Positions 27,888-36,471 of a stretch of DNA of 64,000 nucleotides are shown here, piece after piece (the first letter of the stretch is position 1; every line of letters starts with the position of its first letter). The stretch comes from a bacterium. Lineage in GTDB: Bacteria > Bacillota > Bacilli > Lactobacillales > Streptococcaceae. Made by a program: the position numbers and the translations under genes. Under the pieces are notes generated by a model. That model worked only from the letters and a program-made list of their open reading frames with translations. It ran no database searches and had not been told where the DNA came from. The DNA lies in assembly GCA_905221105.1 (NCBI GenBank), contig CAJNBW010000001.1:310001-374000 (forward strand), given 5' to 3'.

Positions 27888-28772
27888 CTACACTTCGGAA
27901 TCCCTTGCTCCTTTCTCATTCAGATAAACCACCTGGGTCTGTTTGACAAAGCCGATCTTTTCATATAAGCGTTTGGCACCTACGTTTCTGTCCTCTACTG
28001 CAATCTGAAATTCCTTATCATTTTGCTCAATCAGTTGATTGACTAGGGATTTTGCTAAATAGCTTCCATAGCCTTTTCCACGTTCAGGTTCCGATATTGC
28101 CAAACCATAGAAGTAATTCGTATTAGTCGATAAATCTACCGTGCAAGTCCCAATAACCTGACCGTTTTTTAATAAAATATATAGACGACTTTCTGGATCC
28201 TTCAGAGCTTCAGCGACATATCTATCCACAATCTCTCTAGGCTCATGTTCCTCTGAAAACGCCTGAAATTTTAATTGGCTAATTTGCTCCTGATAAGAAC
28301 TATCTGCTAACAAAACTTCAAGATTAGAAAGTTTTGCTAACTGATATGGTCTTCTATCCTTACCCAACCAGGTTTCTGTCTCTTCATCCTCGACCAATCC
28401 CCAGTTACTGACAAAATCAGGATGACGCTCTAGAAAAATACGTTCTGTCTGAAAAGTGACTGAACGAATAGAAAAAGAAGCCGTTTCTTTCTCAAAACTA
28501 GTAAGCAATGCACGTGCAATCCCTTGACGACGATGATCTGGATGAACCAGTATCGTCACTTCCACATCTTGATCATCAGCATAGACAGTTAAGAGACCAA
28601 CAAGTTCGCCTTTTTCATAATAAAGGAAAAAGGCGGGCATGTTTGGGTCAAAATTAAGCATGTTAGAGAGATAGGGATCACGATAAGTTCCATCATAGGC
28701 TTGGCAACAGTTAATTAGTTTTTTCGCCTCAAATAACTCTTCTTGGCTCAACTTATTTCTTGCTTGAATCAT
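27888..28772 (-). CDS. Double GNAT-domain N-acetyltransferase
   Basis: The 294-residue product contains two GNAT-like domains. The first (about 40-120) has the acetyl-CoA loop VHPDHRRQGIARALL; the second (about 150-290) has EPERGKGYGSYLAKSL and the late DRNVGAKRLYEKIGFVKQ. Substrate is unknown. It lies between cysE and cysS in an operon for cysteine synthesis and use, with small gaps (11 and 82 bases), so a role near cysteine or tRNA metabolism is possible but not shown. Confidence 0.85.
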   Translation of the reverse strand: MIQARNKLSQEELFEAKKLINCCQAYDGTYRDPYLSNMLNFDPNMPAFFLYYEKGELVGLLTVYADDQDVEVTILVHPDHRRQGIARALLTSFEKETASFSIRSVTFQTERIFLERHPDFVSNWGLVEDEETETWLGKDRRPYQLAKLSNLEVLLADSSYQEQISQLKFQAFSEEHEPREIVDRYVAEALKDPESRLYILLKNGQVIGTCTVDLSTNTNYFYGLAISEPERGKGYGSYLAKSLVNQLIEQNDKEFQIAVEDRNVGAKRLYEKIGFVKQTQVVYLNEKGARDSEV

Positions 28773-28783
28773 ATAGGTATCCT

Positions 28784-29401
28784 CTACAAACCAGACGATC
28801 TGTGACTGGCTTCTTTAGCCTGCTCGAGTTTATTGACGTAATACTCTCGTTTTTCTTCGACTTCGTGAATGACTGGCTCATCCTTCTTACCATGAACACG
28901 GACAATCTTGGCAGGAATACCGACAACCGTCACATCGCTAGGTACGTCTGCCACGACAACTGCTGCTGCACCGACCTTAGCATTTTCGCCGATTTCCACT
29001 GGTCCAATAACTTGGGCATGGGCTGATATGAGAGCACCTTTACGCACAGTCGGATGACGTTTACCAACATCCTTTCCAGTCCCACCGAGAGTCACTCCGT
29101 GATAGAGAAGAACGCCTTTTTCAACAATCGCCGTCTCACCAATCACCAAGCCTGAACCGTGGTCGATAAAGACACCTGAATCGATCTGAGCACCCGGATG
29201 AATCTCAATCTGAGTCCAAAAGCGCCAGAACTGACTGTGCATACGAGCCAGGAGTTTAAGGCCATGTTTCCATAGAAAATGCGAGAGACGGTGGGCCGCC
29301 AAGGCCTTGACACCTGGATAAGTCAGCAAAACCTCCAAAGTGGTGCGGGCCGCTGGATCATTTTCTTTTACGATATCAATGGTTTCGCGCCACCATCCCA
29401 T
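28784..29401 (-). CDS. cysE: Serine O-acetyltransferase
   Basis: CysE makes O-acetylserine, the precursor of cysteine. The 205-residue product has the N-terminal helical part and a left-handed beta-helix of hexapeptide repeats (IDSGVFIDHGSGLVIGETAIVEKGVLLYHGVTLGGTGK), with the catalytic His pairs in IDHGSG and YHGVTLGG. It starts 16 bases after the pnp stop and precedes cysS, a common streptococcal order pnp-cysE-GNAT-cysS-mrnC. Confidence 0.95.
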   Translation of the reverse strand: MGWWRETIDIVKENDPAARTTLEVLLTYPGVKALAAHRLSHFLWKHGLKLLARMHSQFWRFWTQIEIHPGAQIDSGVFIDHGSGLVIGETAIVEKGVLLYHGVTLGGTGKDVGKRHPTVRKGALISAHAQVIGPVEIGENAKVGAAAVVVADVPSDVTVVGIPAKIVRVHGKKDEPVIHEVEEKREYYVNKLEQAKEASHRSSGL

Positions 29402-29416
29402 ACATTTCTCCTTTTC

Positions 29417-31630
29417 TTATTCTGAATCTTTTGGTGTTTCTGTAAATTCTTTCTTAGGTTTGTGATCCTTGTGATGACGTGGGCGGTGAGGACGCTCTGA
29501 TTTTTCACCTTTTTCATCACGTTCAGGTTTTGGAGGACGAGGAAGAAGGGCTTTCATAGAAGCATCCACACGTCCTTTTTCATCAATCTTGATAACCTTA
29601 ACATCAACTTCATCACCGATTGCTACCAAGTCTTCGACATTATTGGTACGCGTCCAAGCCATCTCAGAGATATGAACAAGGGCATCTGTCTTATCAAAGA
29701 GGTTGACAAAGGCACCAAATTTCTCGATACGAACGACTTTAGCACGGTAAACTTCATCCACCTTAGCCTCACGAACCAAACCAGCGATAATTTCTTTAGC
29801 ACGGTTAATAGCATCTTGGTCGCTAGAGTAGATAGACACATTTCCTTCTTCGTCGATATCAATCTTAACGCCTGTTTCAGCGATAATCTTGTCGATTGTT
29901 TCTCCACCTTTACCGATGACAATCTTGATCTTGTCCACATCAATCTTGATGGTATCAATTTTCGGAGCAGTTGGAGCCAATTCTGGACGAACTTCTGGAA
30001 TGGTTGCTTCAATCACATCAAGGATTTCAAAACGCGCTTTCTTAGCTTGGGCAAGAGCCTCAGTCAAGATTTCTGCAGTAATCCCTTGAATCTTGATATC
30101 CATTTGAAGGGCTGTAATCCCGTCACGAGTACCTGCTACCTTGAAGTCCATATCTCCAAAGTGGTCTTCCAAACCTTGGATATCTGTCAATACTGTATAG
30201 TTATTTCCATCTGAGATAAGTCCCATGGCAATCCCTGCTACTGGCGCCTTGATTGGCACACCACCAGCCATAAGGGCAAGAGTTCCAGCACAGATAGAAG
30301 CCTGAGATGAAGAACCATTTGATTCCAAGACTTCTGCTACCAAGCGGATAGCATATGGGAATTCCTCCAAACTTGGCAAGACTTGAGCAAGGGCACGCTC
30401 ACCGAGAGCACCGTGACCGATTTCACGACGACCTGGCGCACCGTAACGACCAGTTTCCCCTACAGAATATTGAGGGAAGTTATAGTGGTGCATAAAGCGT
30501 TTCTTGTACTCTGGGTCCAAACCATCGATAATTTGAGTTTCACCCATTGGCGCCAAGGTCAAGACAGAAAGAGCTTGAGTTTGGCCACGAGTAAAGAGAC
30601 CTGAACCGTGTACACGAGGAAGGAAGTCAACAACCGCATCCAAAGGACGGATTTCATCGACCTTACGGCCGTCAGGACGAACCTTGTCTTCTGTAATCAA
30701 GCGGCGCACTTCAGCATGTTCCATTTGTTCCAAGATTTCAGCCACATCACGCATGATACGGTCAAATTCTTCGTGGTCTGCATATTTTTCTTCGTAAACA
30801 GCAGTTACTTGGTCTTTAACTGCTTGAGTTGCAGCTTCGCGAGCCAATTTTTCTTCTACTTGAACCGCTTTTTGGAGGTCACTATTGTAGGCTGCGATGA
30901 TTTCATCCTGCAATTCAGCATCCACATGAAGCAATTCCACTTCTGCTTTTTCTTTACCTACTGTCGCAACGATTTCTTCTTGGAAGGCAATCAATTCTTT
31001 GACTGCTTCGTGCCCTTTGAGAAGAGCTTCCAACATGATTTCTTCTGACAATTCTTTGGCACCAGACTCAACCATGTTGATGGCGTGCTTGGTACCTGCT
31101 ACTGTCAATTCAAGAAGAGATTGCTCTGCTTGTTCTTGAGTAGGGTTGATGATGATTTGACCATCGACATAACCCACTTGCACCCCAGCGATTGGTCCGT
31201 CAAATGGAATATCTGAGATAGAAAGCGCCAAGGATGAACCAAACATAGCTGCCATTGGTGCAGAAGCATTTTCATCATAAGAAAGTACTGTGTTGATGAC
31301 TTGCACTTCGTTACGGAAACCTTCCGCAAACATAGGACGGATTGGACGGTCAATCAAACGCGCTGTCAAAGTCGCATCTGTTGAAGGACGTCCTTCACGT
31401 TTCATAAAGCCACCAGGAAACTTCCCAGCTGCATACATTTTTTCTTCATAGTTGACTTGAAGAGGGAAGAAATCCCCAGTTGCCATCTTCTTAGACATAA
31501 CGGCAGCAGTCAAGACAGTTGACTCACCGTAACGCACGACAACAGAGCCATTTGCTTGCTTAGCAACCTGACCAGTCTCTACAATTAACTCACGACCCGC
31601 AAAAGTCGTTTGAAACACTTGTTTTGTCAT
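29417..31630 (-). CDS. pnp: Polyribonucleotide nucleotidyltransferase (PNPase)
   Basis: PNPase is a trimeric phosphorolytic 3'-5' exoribonuclease. The 737-residue product has two RNase PH domains (first about 10-140, second about 300-500 with [15 protein letters not shown] and the [13 protein letters not shown] site), a KH domain ([12 protein letters not shown] near 560) and an S1 domain ([19 protein letters not shown] near 620), ending in a charged Lys/His/Arg/Glu tail. The start at 31630 is chosen since AAAGGGG lies 6 bases before it and [14 protein letters not shown] is the family N-terminus. A long structured leader lies upstream. Confidence 0.96.
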   Translation of the reverse strand: MTKQVFQTTFAGRELIVETGQVAKQANGSVVVRYGESTVLTAAVMSKKMATGDFFPLQVNYEEKMYAAGKFPGGFMKREGRPSTDATLTARLIDRPIRPMFAEGFRNEVQVINTVLSYDENASAPMAAMFGSSLALSISDIPFDGPIAGVQVGYVDGQIIINPTQEQAEQSLLELTVAGTKHAINMVESGAKELSEEIMLEALLKGHEAVKELIAFQEEIVATVGKEKAEVELLHVDAELQDEIIAAYNSDLQKAVQVEEKLAREAATQAVKDQVTAVYEEKYADHEEFDRIMRDVAEILEQMEHAEVRRLITEDKVRPDGRKVDEIRPLDAVVDFLPRVHGSGLFTRGQTQALSVLTLAPMGETQIIDGLDPEYKKRFMHHYNFPQYSVGETGRYGAPGRREIGHGALGERALAQVLPSLEEFPYAIRLVAEVLESNGSSSQASICAGTLALMAGGVPIKAPVAGIAMGLISDGNNYTVLTDIQGLEDHFGDMDFKVAGTRDGITALQMDIKIQGITAEILTEALAQAKKARFEILDVIEATIPEVRPELAPTAPKIDTIKIDVDKIKIVIGKGGETIDKIIAETGVKIDIDEEGNVSIYSSDQDAINRAKEIIAGLVREAKVDEVYRAKVVRIEKFGAFVNLFDKTDALVHISEMAWTRTNNVEDLVAIGDEVDVKVIKIDEKGRVDASMKALLPRPPKPERDEKGEKSERPHRPRHHKDHKPKKEFTETPKDSE

Positions 31631-31654
31631 TTTAATCCCCTTTGGATTGATGAA

Positions 31655-31660
31655 ATTATA
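31655..31660 (-). promoter_or_regulatory. Possible proximal -10 for pnp
   Basis: A TATAAT on the minus strand lies 25 bases before the pnp start, with TCTTGA 17 bases upstream of it. If used, it would produce a message without the structured leader. Confidence 0.4.
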
Positions 31661-31686
31661 CGCCTTGCCTACAAAAATCAAGATAC

Positions 31687-31910
31687 TAAGCCGCCAAGCA
31701 ACTCAAAGGAAAATAGGAAATCGAACGACGGAGCGACTGCTCCTAGGCAGATTTATCTTTTTCCAAAGAGTTGCAGGCGTGTTCAATTCTCAAGATACCA
31801 AGGACGTCAAAAGCAAAGTAAAAATAGGAAACTGACGAAGTCTTCGATGAAGACAAGACAGTTTATCTTTTTTACACAGCTTTTCGGCCGGGTTCAATTA
31901 CTCAAGATAC
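31687..31910 (-). repeat. Two tandem 112-base structured units in the pnp leader
   Basis: Reading the minus strand, GTATCTTGA begins at 31910, 31798 and 31686, exactly 112 bases apart. Each unit continues with a TTGAAC segment and then folds into a long hairpin. Unit A: GTAAAAA/TTTTTAC, a bulge pair AGAT and CCTA, AAACTG/CAGTTT, and an apical GTCTTC/GAAGAC stem. Unit B: GGAAAA/TTTTCC, the same AGAT and CCTA internal loop, AAATC/GATTT, and an apical GGAGC/GCTCC stem. Outer stems (AAAAGC/GCTTTT and GCAACTC/GAGTTGC) close each. The stems differ in sequence but keep pairing, while the internal loop stays constant, the hallmark of a selected RNA structure. I do not recognise the family. Confidence 0.7.
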
Positions 31911-32104
31911 AAATCATTAGAAAGATTAGATGCTAAAGCATCTAATCCTTTCACGCCAATCGCTATTAGGCGATTAGCTAAATGCTTTACTAACTCTCTC
32001 GTCAAATAATATCGATTTGACTCGCTCGTGTCGCTCCAACCACATTTGAAAAAGCCTTTAAAACTTTAATACCCTCATCTTTGTATCAAGTACGTACAGA
32101 GTCT
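31911..32104 (-). other. Upstream part of the pnp leader, hairpin-containing
   Basis: Between the distal promoter and the tandem units there is a perfect 10-bp hairpin (GATTAGATGC, TTTA loop, GCATCTAATC; 31924-31947) followed on the minus strand by TTTCT. A second small stem (AATCGC/GCGATT, about 31958-31975) precedes it. No open reading frame with a ribosome site is visible. The first hairpin could act as a weak attenuator or RNase processing site. Confidence 0.45.
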
Positions 32105-32113
32105 ATTTTATCA
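32105..32113 (-). promoter_or_regulatory. Extended -10 promoter of the pnp operon
   Basis: The minus strand reads TGATAAAAT (TGn plus TAAAAT) with no strong -35. It would start a leader of nearly 470 bases before pnp. Confidence 0.55.
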
Positions 32114-32145
32114 TATTTTTCTTAAAAAGTGCGGTCTTTACCATT

Positions 32146-32182
32146 AAAAAGGAACCATTCCCCTCACTTGAGAAGAATGGTT
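32146..32182 (-). terminator. Terminator of metE-metF
   Basis: On the minus strand AACCATTC and GAATGGTT form an 8-bp stem around a CTC-rich loop, followed by CCTTTTT, directly after the metF stop. Confidence 0.85.
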
Positions 32183-32191
32183 TGCTTTTTA

Positions 32192-33058
32192 TTATCCTAG
32201 AGACTGATGATTAAACAAGGCATGGGTTGCTTGGTGGATGTATTTTGCTGTTTCAGCATTGTTCATGGTGTAGAGATGCACACCTGCGACATCCTGAGTT
32301 ACCAAGTCCACGATTTGGTCCACTGCATAGGCAAGTCCTGCTGCTCTGAGCGACTCAGGGTCATGCTCATACTTGTCTAAGATGGCTTTAAATTTGCGTG
32401 GAAGATGGATATTCTCACAAGTCTTCAAGAGGCGGAGAGCCTGATTTCGATTCAGAATTGGCATAATCCCTGCATGAATAGGAACATCAATTCCAGCCAA
32501 GATGCACTTGTCCTGAAAATCATAGAAGCGCTCATTGTCAAAGAAAAGCTGAGTTACAAGGCTCGAACAACCTGCATCCACTTTCTTCTTAAGATTTTGA
32601 ATATCTGAAATCTGATTTGGTGAATCTGGATGACCTTCTGGATAACAAGCACCAACAATATCAAAGTGAGGGGCTTGTTCCTTGATGAACTCAATCAAGT
32701 CGGTTGCATAGCGGAAATCCTTCTGTGGCTCCACATCAGGAATAATATCCCCACGCAAGGCCAAGATTTTCTGCACTCCAACCTTGTCTAAGTCGGCAAT
32801 GGTTTCAGCAACCTTGTCCTTGGTCAAATAGATGGCTGGCAAGTGAGCAATAGTCGGAATCGCCAAGTCATTTTGGATAAAGTCAGCCAAACGAACCGTC
32901 GTTTCCTTGATATTAAATTTATTATTGCTGGCAGTCACACTGATAAAGTGAGGAGCCAACTCCTGCATATCTTGAAGAGCAGAAATAATTTTATCATTAC
33001 CCACTGCTGGGTTGGGAGGGAACACTTCAAATGAGAGTGACGGTGTTTGGCGTGACAT
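32192..33058 (-). CDS. metF: 5,10-methylenetetrahydrofolate reductase
   Basis: MetF makes 5-methyl-tetrahydrofolate, the methyl donor used by MetE. The 288-residue product is a single MTHFR domain with SLSFEVFPPNP at the start (catalytic Glu), the folate/FAD segments ALRGD near 100 and GACYPEGHP near 130, and LVTQLFFDNERFYDF near 180. The ATG at 33058 is chosen over one two codons upstream because AAGGAT is 7 bases from it. It lies 102 bases after metE and shares its MET-box-controlled promoter. Confidence 0.94.
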   Translation of the reverse strand: MSRQTPSLSFEVFPPNPAVGNDKIISALQDMQELAPHFISVTASNNKFNIKETTVRLADFIQNDLAIPTIAHLPAIYLTKDKVAETIADLDKVGVQKILALRGDIIPDVEPQKDFRYATDLIEFIKEQAPHFDIVGACYPEGHPDSPNQISDIQNLKKKVDAGCSSLVTQLFFDNERFYDFQDKCILAGIDVPIHAGIMPILNRNQALRLLKTCENIHLPRKFKAILDKYEHDPESLRAAGLAYAVDQIVDLVTQDVAGVHLYTMNNAETAKYIHQATHALFNHQSLG

Positions 33059-33160
33059 AGTCATTATCCTTTTCTAGTTGATTTTTTCGTTAGCTGGACT
33101 CTTAGAATCCGAGTGAAACAGGCAGATTGACCAAACAGTGCTTCTTGAGAAATCCTTATC

Positions 33161-35410
33161 TTACAATTTCTCACGCGCAGCTTTAGCTGCTTCAACAAGG
33201 CGGATCAAGCTTTCTTTTGTTTCTGGAATACCACGTGTTTTCAAACCACAGTCAGGGTTGATCCAAACTTTCTTGCTTGGCACTTTAGCAAGGATGGCTT
33301 CGATTGTGTTGTCGATTTCGCCTTCATTTGGTACACGAGGTGAGTGGATATCGTAAACCCCAGGTCCCACTTCTGTTTGGAAGTTTTTCGCTTTGAGTTC
33401 GTCCAAGATTTCAAGATTTGAACGACTAGCCTCAAATGAGATAACGTCCGCATCCAAGTTATCGATAGCTGGGATGATATCTGTAAATTCTGAGTAACAC
33501 ATGTGAGTGTGGATTTGTGTGTCTGGCGCTACTGTTGAGTGTACCAAGCGGAAGGCAGGAATTGCCCAGTCAAGGTAGTCTTCGTACCAGTCGCTACGAC
33601 GGAGTGGCAATTTCTCACGAAGAGCAGCTTCGTCGATTTGGATGATTTTCACACCAGCAGCTTCAAGGTCAAGCACTTCATCCTTAATGGCAAGAGCGAT
33701 TTGAAGAGTAGAATCCTTGATAGAGATGTCTTCACGTGGGAATGACCAGTTGAGGATGGTAACAGGTCCAGTCAACATACCTTTAACAGGTTTGTTTGTA
33801 CGGCTTTGTGCATAGCTAGACCATTTAACAGTGATAGGGTTGAGACGAGTGACATCACCCCAGATGATTGGTGGTTTCACCCCACGCATACCGTATGATT
33901 GTACCCAACCATTTTTAGAGAAGAGGTAGCCTGACAAGTTTTGACCAAAGTACTCAACCATGTCGTTACGCTCAAATTCACCGTGAACAAGGACATCAAA
34001 GTCTATATCTTCTTGCCATTTGATCCATTCGTCGATCGTTTCAGCAAGGAAAGCGTCGTACTCTTCTTGAGACAATTCACCTTTACGGTAAGCCAAACGT
34101 TTAGCACGAACTTCCTTGGTTTGAGGGAATGAACCGATAGTTGTTGTTGGAAGAGCTGGAAGTTTGAAAGCTTCTTCTTGGATAGCTTCACGTTCTGCAA
34201 AGGCTGGCAAACGAGTGTAGTCTGCGTCCGTCAATCCAGCGATACGAGCACGAAGTTCCGCATTTTCACCCACACGCTCAGTCGCAAAGAGTTCTTTGTT
34301 AGCTGCAAGAGCTTCTGCTCCTTGACCGTTGCGGATAGCATCCAAATCACGGATTTCATCCAATTTTTCAACCGCAAAGGCAAAGTGGTTCAAGATAGAC
34401 GGTTCAAATTCTTCGTTAGCAGTTGTAAATGGCACATGAAGAAGTGAGCATGAGCTAGTCAAAACGATATTTTCAGCTGGGATTTGCTCAAGAACAGCCA
34501 GGCTCTTTTCGTAGTTGTTACGCCAGATGTTTTTACCATTGACAATACCTGCATAGAGAGTCTTGTCAGCTGGGAAGCCACCTTTAACCAATTCAAGAGT
34601 TTTCTTACCTTCAACGAAATCAAGACCAATCGCATCAACAGGCAAGTTTACAAGGTCAGCGTAAACGTCACGAACGTCTCCGAAGTAAGTTTGAAGCAAG
34701 ACTTCAAGACCTTTTTTGTCAGCCAAGAGTTTGTTGTAGAGGTTCAAGAAGAGAGCTTTTTCTTCAGCTGTCAAGTCTTTTACAAGAGCAGCTTCATCCA
34801 ATTGGATACGAGTCGCACCAAGTTCAGCCAATTTAGCAAAAACTTCTTGGTAAGCAGCTACTAAGCTGTCTACGAAGTCTTCTGCTTTCACGCCTTCTTC
34901 AAAATCTGACAATTGAAGGAAAGTGAATGGACCTACAAGAACTGGGCGAGTGTTCAATCCAAGTTCTTTTGCTTCTTGGAACTCATCGAAAATCTTGTGA
35001 CCTGCAAGTTTAACTTGAGTGTCTTTTTCAAATTTAGGAACGATGTAGTGGTAGTTGGTGTTGAACCATTTCTTCATTGGAAGGGCGCGAACATCCCCTT
35101 TTTCTCCTTGGTAACCACGACCCAAAGCAAAGTAGCGCTCAAGGTCAGACAAGTCCAAGTTTTGAACAGAAGCAGGAACCACGTTGAAAAGGAAAGCTGC
35201 ATCTAGGAAGTTGTCATAGTGAGAAAAGTCATTTGATGGGATTTCAGTGATGCCTTTTTCTTTGACAATGTTCCAGTGTTTAGCACGCAAGTCTTTTGCT
35301 GCTGCCAAGAGTTCTTCTTCTGTGATTTCTTTTCTAAAGTATTTTTCAGTTGTAAATTTTAATTCGCGGAATTCGCCCAAACGAGGGAAACCGATGATTG
35401 TAGTTGACAT
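33161..35410 (-). CDS. metE: Cobalamin-independent methionine synthase
   Basis: MetE transfers a methyl group from methyl-tetrahydrofolate-triglutamate to homocysteine. The 749-residue product has the two-barrel architecture. The N-terminal [19 protein letters not shown] begins the first barrel. The C-terminal barrel has the zinc ligands in HTHMCYSEF and the late [10 protein letters not shown], with the catalytic region [15 protein letters not shown]. The longer open frame upstream (64 codons) is rejected because MSTTIIGF is the family start with AGGACACATC before it. A perfect MET-box lies 83 bases upstream. Confidence 0.97.
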   Translation of the reverse strand: MSTTIIGFPRLGEFRELKFTTEKYFRKEITEEELLAAAKDLRAKHWNIVKEKGITEIPSNDFSHYDNFLDAAFLFNVVPASVQNLDLSDLERYFALGRGYQGEKGDVRALPMKKWFNTNYHYIVPKFEKDTQVKLAGHKIFDEFQEAKELGLNTRPVLVGPFTFLQLSDFEEGVKAEDFVDSLVAAYQEVFAKLAELGATRIQLDEAALVKDLTAEEKALFLNLYNKLLADKKGLEVLLQTYFGDVRDVYADLVNLPVDAIGLDFVEGKKTLELVKGGFPADKTLYAGIVNGKNIWRNNYEKSLAVLEQIPAENIVLTSSCSLLHVPFTTANEEFEPSILNHFAFAVEKLDEIRDLDAIRNGQGAEALAANKELFATERVGENAELRARIAGLTDADYTRLPAFAEREAIQEEAFKLPALPTTTIGSFPQTKEVRAKRLAYRKGELSQEEYDAFLAETIDEWIKWQEDIDFDVLVHGEFERNDMVEYFGQNLSGYLFSKNGWVQSYGMRGVKPPIIWGDVTRLNPITVKWSSYAQSRTNKPVKGMLTGPVTILNWSFPREDISIKDSTLQIALAIKDEVLDLEAAGVKIIQIDEAALREKLPLRRSDWYEDYLDWAIPAFRLVHSTVAPDTQIHTHMCYSEFTDIIPAIDNLDADVISFEASRSNLEILDELKAKNFQTEVGPGVYDIHSPRVPNEGEIDNTIEAILAKVPSKKVWINPDCGLKTRGIPETKESLIRLVEAAKAAREKL

Positions 35411-35492
35411 GATGTGTCCTCCAAAATTTGTTGTTGAAACTATCTTAACAGAAAAGAAATCATCTGTATAATTGTAAAAAATTAGGCTTTGA

Positions 35493-35509
35493 TATAGTTT
35501 GAAACTATA
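35493..35509 (-). promoter_or_regulatory. MET-box operator upstream of metE (MtaR/MetR site)
   Basis: TATAGTTTGAAACTATA is a 17-bp palindrome around a central G. It matches the MET-box bound by the LysR-type methionine regulator (MtaR/MetR) in Streptococcaceae. It lies 83 bases before the metE start. A partial half-site (TGAAACTATC, about 35434-35443) is nearer the gene. Confidence 0.85.
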
Positions 35510-35528
35510 CCTCTGTTTTAGACAAAAG

Positions 35529-35560
35529 AAAAGGACCTGAGACAACTGCCTCAAATCCTT
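35529..35560 (-). terminator. Terminator of the glycosylase-like/DUF1722 operon
   Basis: On the minus strand AAAGGA, TTTGAG, a loop, CTCAGG and TCCTTTTC form a two-part stem just upstream of the MET-box. It separates the preceding operon from metE. Confidence 0.6.
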
Positions 35561-35653
35561 TGTATAGCTTGTTTTTAGCTGTATTTTAGTTAGACTGGTC
35601 AAACGTGTTATTAGTAATTCTTATACGTGACTATGACTTGTTATTAGAAAAGA

Positions 35654-36016
35654 CTATAGGTTGATCCCCTTCTCTTGGAGATTAGCCAAACACTCCTCAT
35701 AGTAGGTATCGTCATGTTCGCTGTATATAGGACTGGTCAACTTTTCCTCTACTAAATCTTCATAAGGAGGGCAGGTCTTGCCACGGTAGTTCTTGTCAAG
35801 CCACTCTGGACTGACAGTGTAGCCACGGCTAGCCATCTTCTCCATGATCAAGCGATGATAGGCATAGAGACGATAGGGCGAGTGAGTAAAGACATAGTCC
35901 ACTGTCGCATGCTTTCTGCCCCAGCCATTGCCACGCAGGGCGCAGCATTCTCGATGTTGCCCCAAAAGTTGAGGACGCGGAAGCTGTGAAATCAAAGCCT
36001 CATGCCAAAGTCTCAT
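35654..36016 (-). CDS. Pyrimidine-dimer DNA glycosylase-like protein (TIGR02328 / Pyr_excise type)
   Basis: T4 endonuclease V (Pyr_excise) cuts DNA at cyclobutane dimers. This 120-residue protein resembles the bacterial uncharacterised branch. Its MRLWHEALISQLPRPQLLGQHRE places Arg22-Glu23 at the same residue numbers as the R22-E23 of T4 endonuclease V, where Glu23 is catalytic. The next segment has the conserved HATVDYVFTHSPYRLYAYHRLIMEKM. Residue 2 is Arg, whereas the T4 enzyme uses the amino group of Thr2 after Met removal, so classical activity is doubtful. The gene overlaps the upstream DUF1722 gene by 17 bases and has its own ribosome site AAAGGAGA. Confidence 0.75.
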   Translation of the reverse strand: MRLWHEALISQLPRPQLLGQHRECCALRGNGWGRKHATVDYVFTHSPYRLYAYHRLIMEKMASRGYTVSPEWLDKNYRGKTCPPYEDLVEEKLTSPIYSEHDDTYYEECLANLQEKGINL

Positions 36017-36404
36017 GGGAATCTCCTTTCAGTAACGTCGAATGTTGCAAGTAGGTATTTGGATAGCGTTCAAGCAAATCTCTAGTCTTATCAATCACAT
36101 CTTCCTTAGAAGCATGACCATAGCAGTAGCGATCCAGCAAAAGCATATAGTCTTTGCGCTCAGCATCTGTCGCTTTCTTTTTGAAATAGCCCCAAATATG
36201 CTGAAAGGCATTGCAAACCTGATCCCTGTGTTCTGGGATTTGACAGGCACGGTCAATCATCTCTTGAACCTGACTCACCTCCACCTGTTCATTCTTCAAG
36301 TATTGGCGAATTTCATTGTAAATATTGCTAGAATGACTCAGAACGAGGTATTTGTTTCTAGCCCAGAGTTGTTGGCACTGGGATTTTTGGTTAGTTTGTT
36401 CCAT
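36000..36404 (-). CDS. YbgA-like DUF1722 protein
   Basis: The 134-residue product has the DUF1722 signature: LWARNKYLVLSHSSNIYNEIRQYL at residues 13-36, then a helical region and GYFKKKATDAERKDYMLLLDRYCYG (about 70-95), ending LLERYPNTYLQHSTLL. In E. coli the family member YbgA lies next to photolyase (phr), a UV-repair link. Here it overlaps a dimer-glycosylase-like gene, which is consistent with a small UV-damage module. Biochemical function is unknown. The ribosome site AAGGAGA is good, and a 21-base inverted repeat (36426-36446) lies upstream. Confidence 0.72.
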   Translation of the reverse strand: MEQTNQKSQCQQLWARNKYLVLSHSSNIYNEIRQYLKNEQVEVSQVQEMIDRACQIPEHRDQVCNAFQHIWGYFKKKATDAERKDYMLLLDRYCYGHASKEDVIDKTRDLLERYPNTYLQHSTLLKGDSHETLA

Positions 36405-36425
36405 ATTTCTCCTTGTTTTCTATCA

Positions 36426-36446
36426 GTTTCCAGGAAATATGGAAAC
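36426..36446 (-). promoter_or_regulatory. Inverted repeat, candidate operator
   Basis: GTTTCCA (36426-36432) and TGGAAAC (36440-36446) are perfect 7-bp arms around a 7-base spacer. It lies between the EndA-like nuclease stop and the DUF1722 ribosome site. There is no T-run, so it is more likely a protein-binding site than a terminator. Confidence 0.4.
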
Positions 36447-36471
36447 AAAGTTATATTTTACTTGAATGCAA

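Noticed and set aside
31686-31910. CRISPR-like array suggested by regular spacing
   Set aside because: The 112-base period with only three short repeats and paired arms does not fit CRISPR repeats of 24-37 bases, and there are no cas genes nearby.
35411-35602. N-terminal extension of metE by 64 codons
   Set aside because: It would run through the MET-box and promoter, and the family start [12 protein letters not shown] has a ribosome site.
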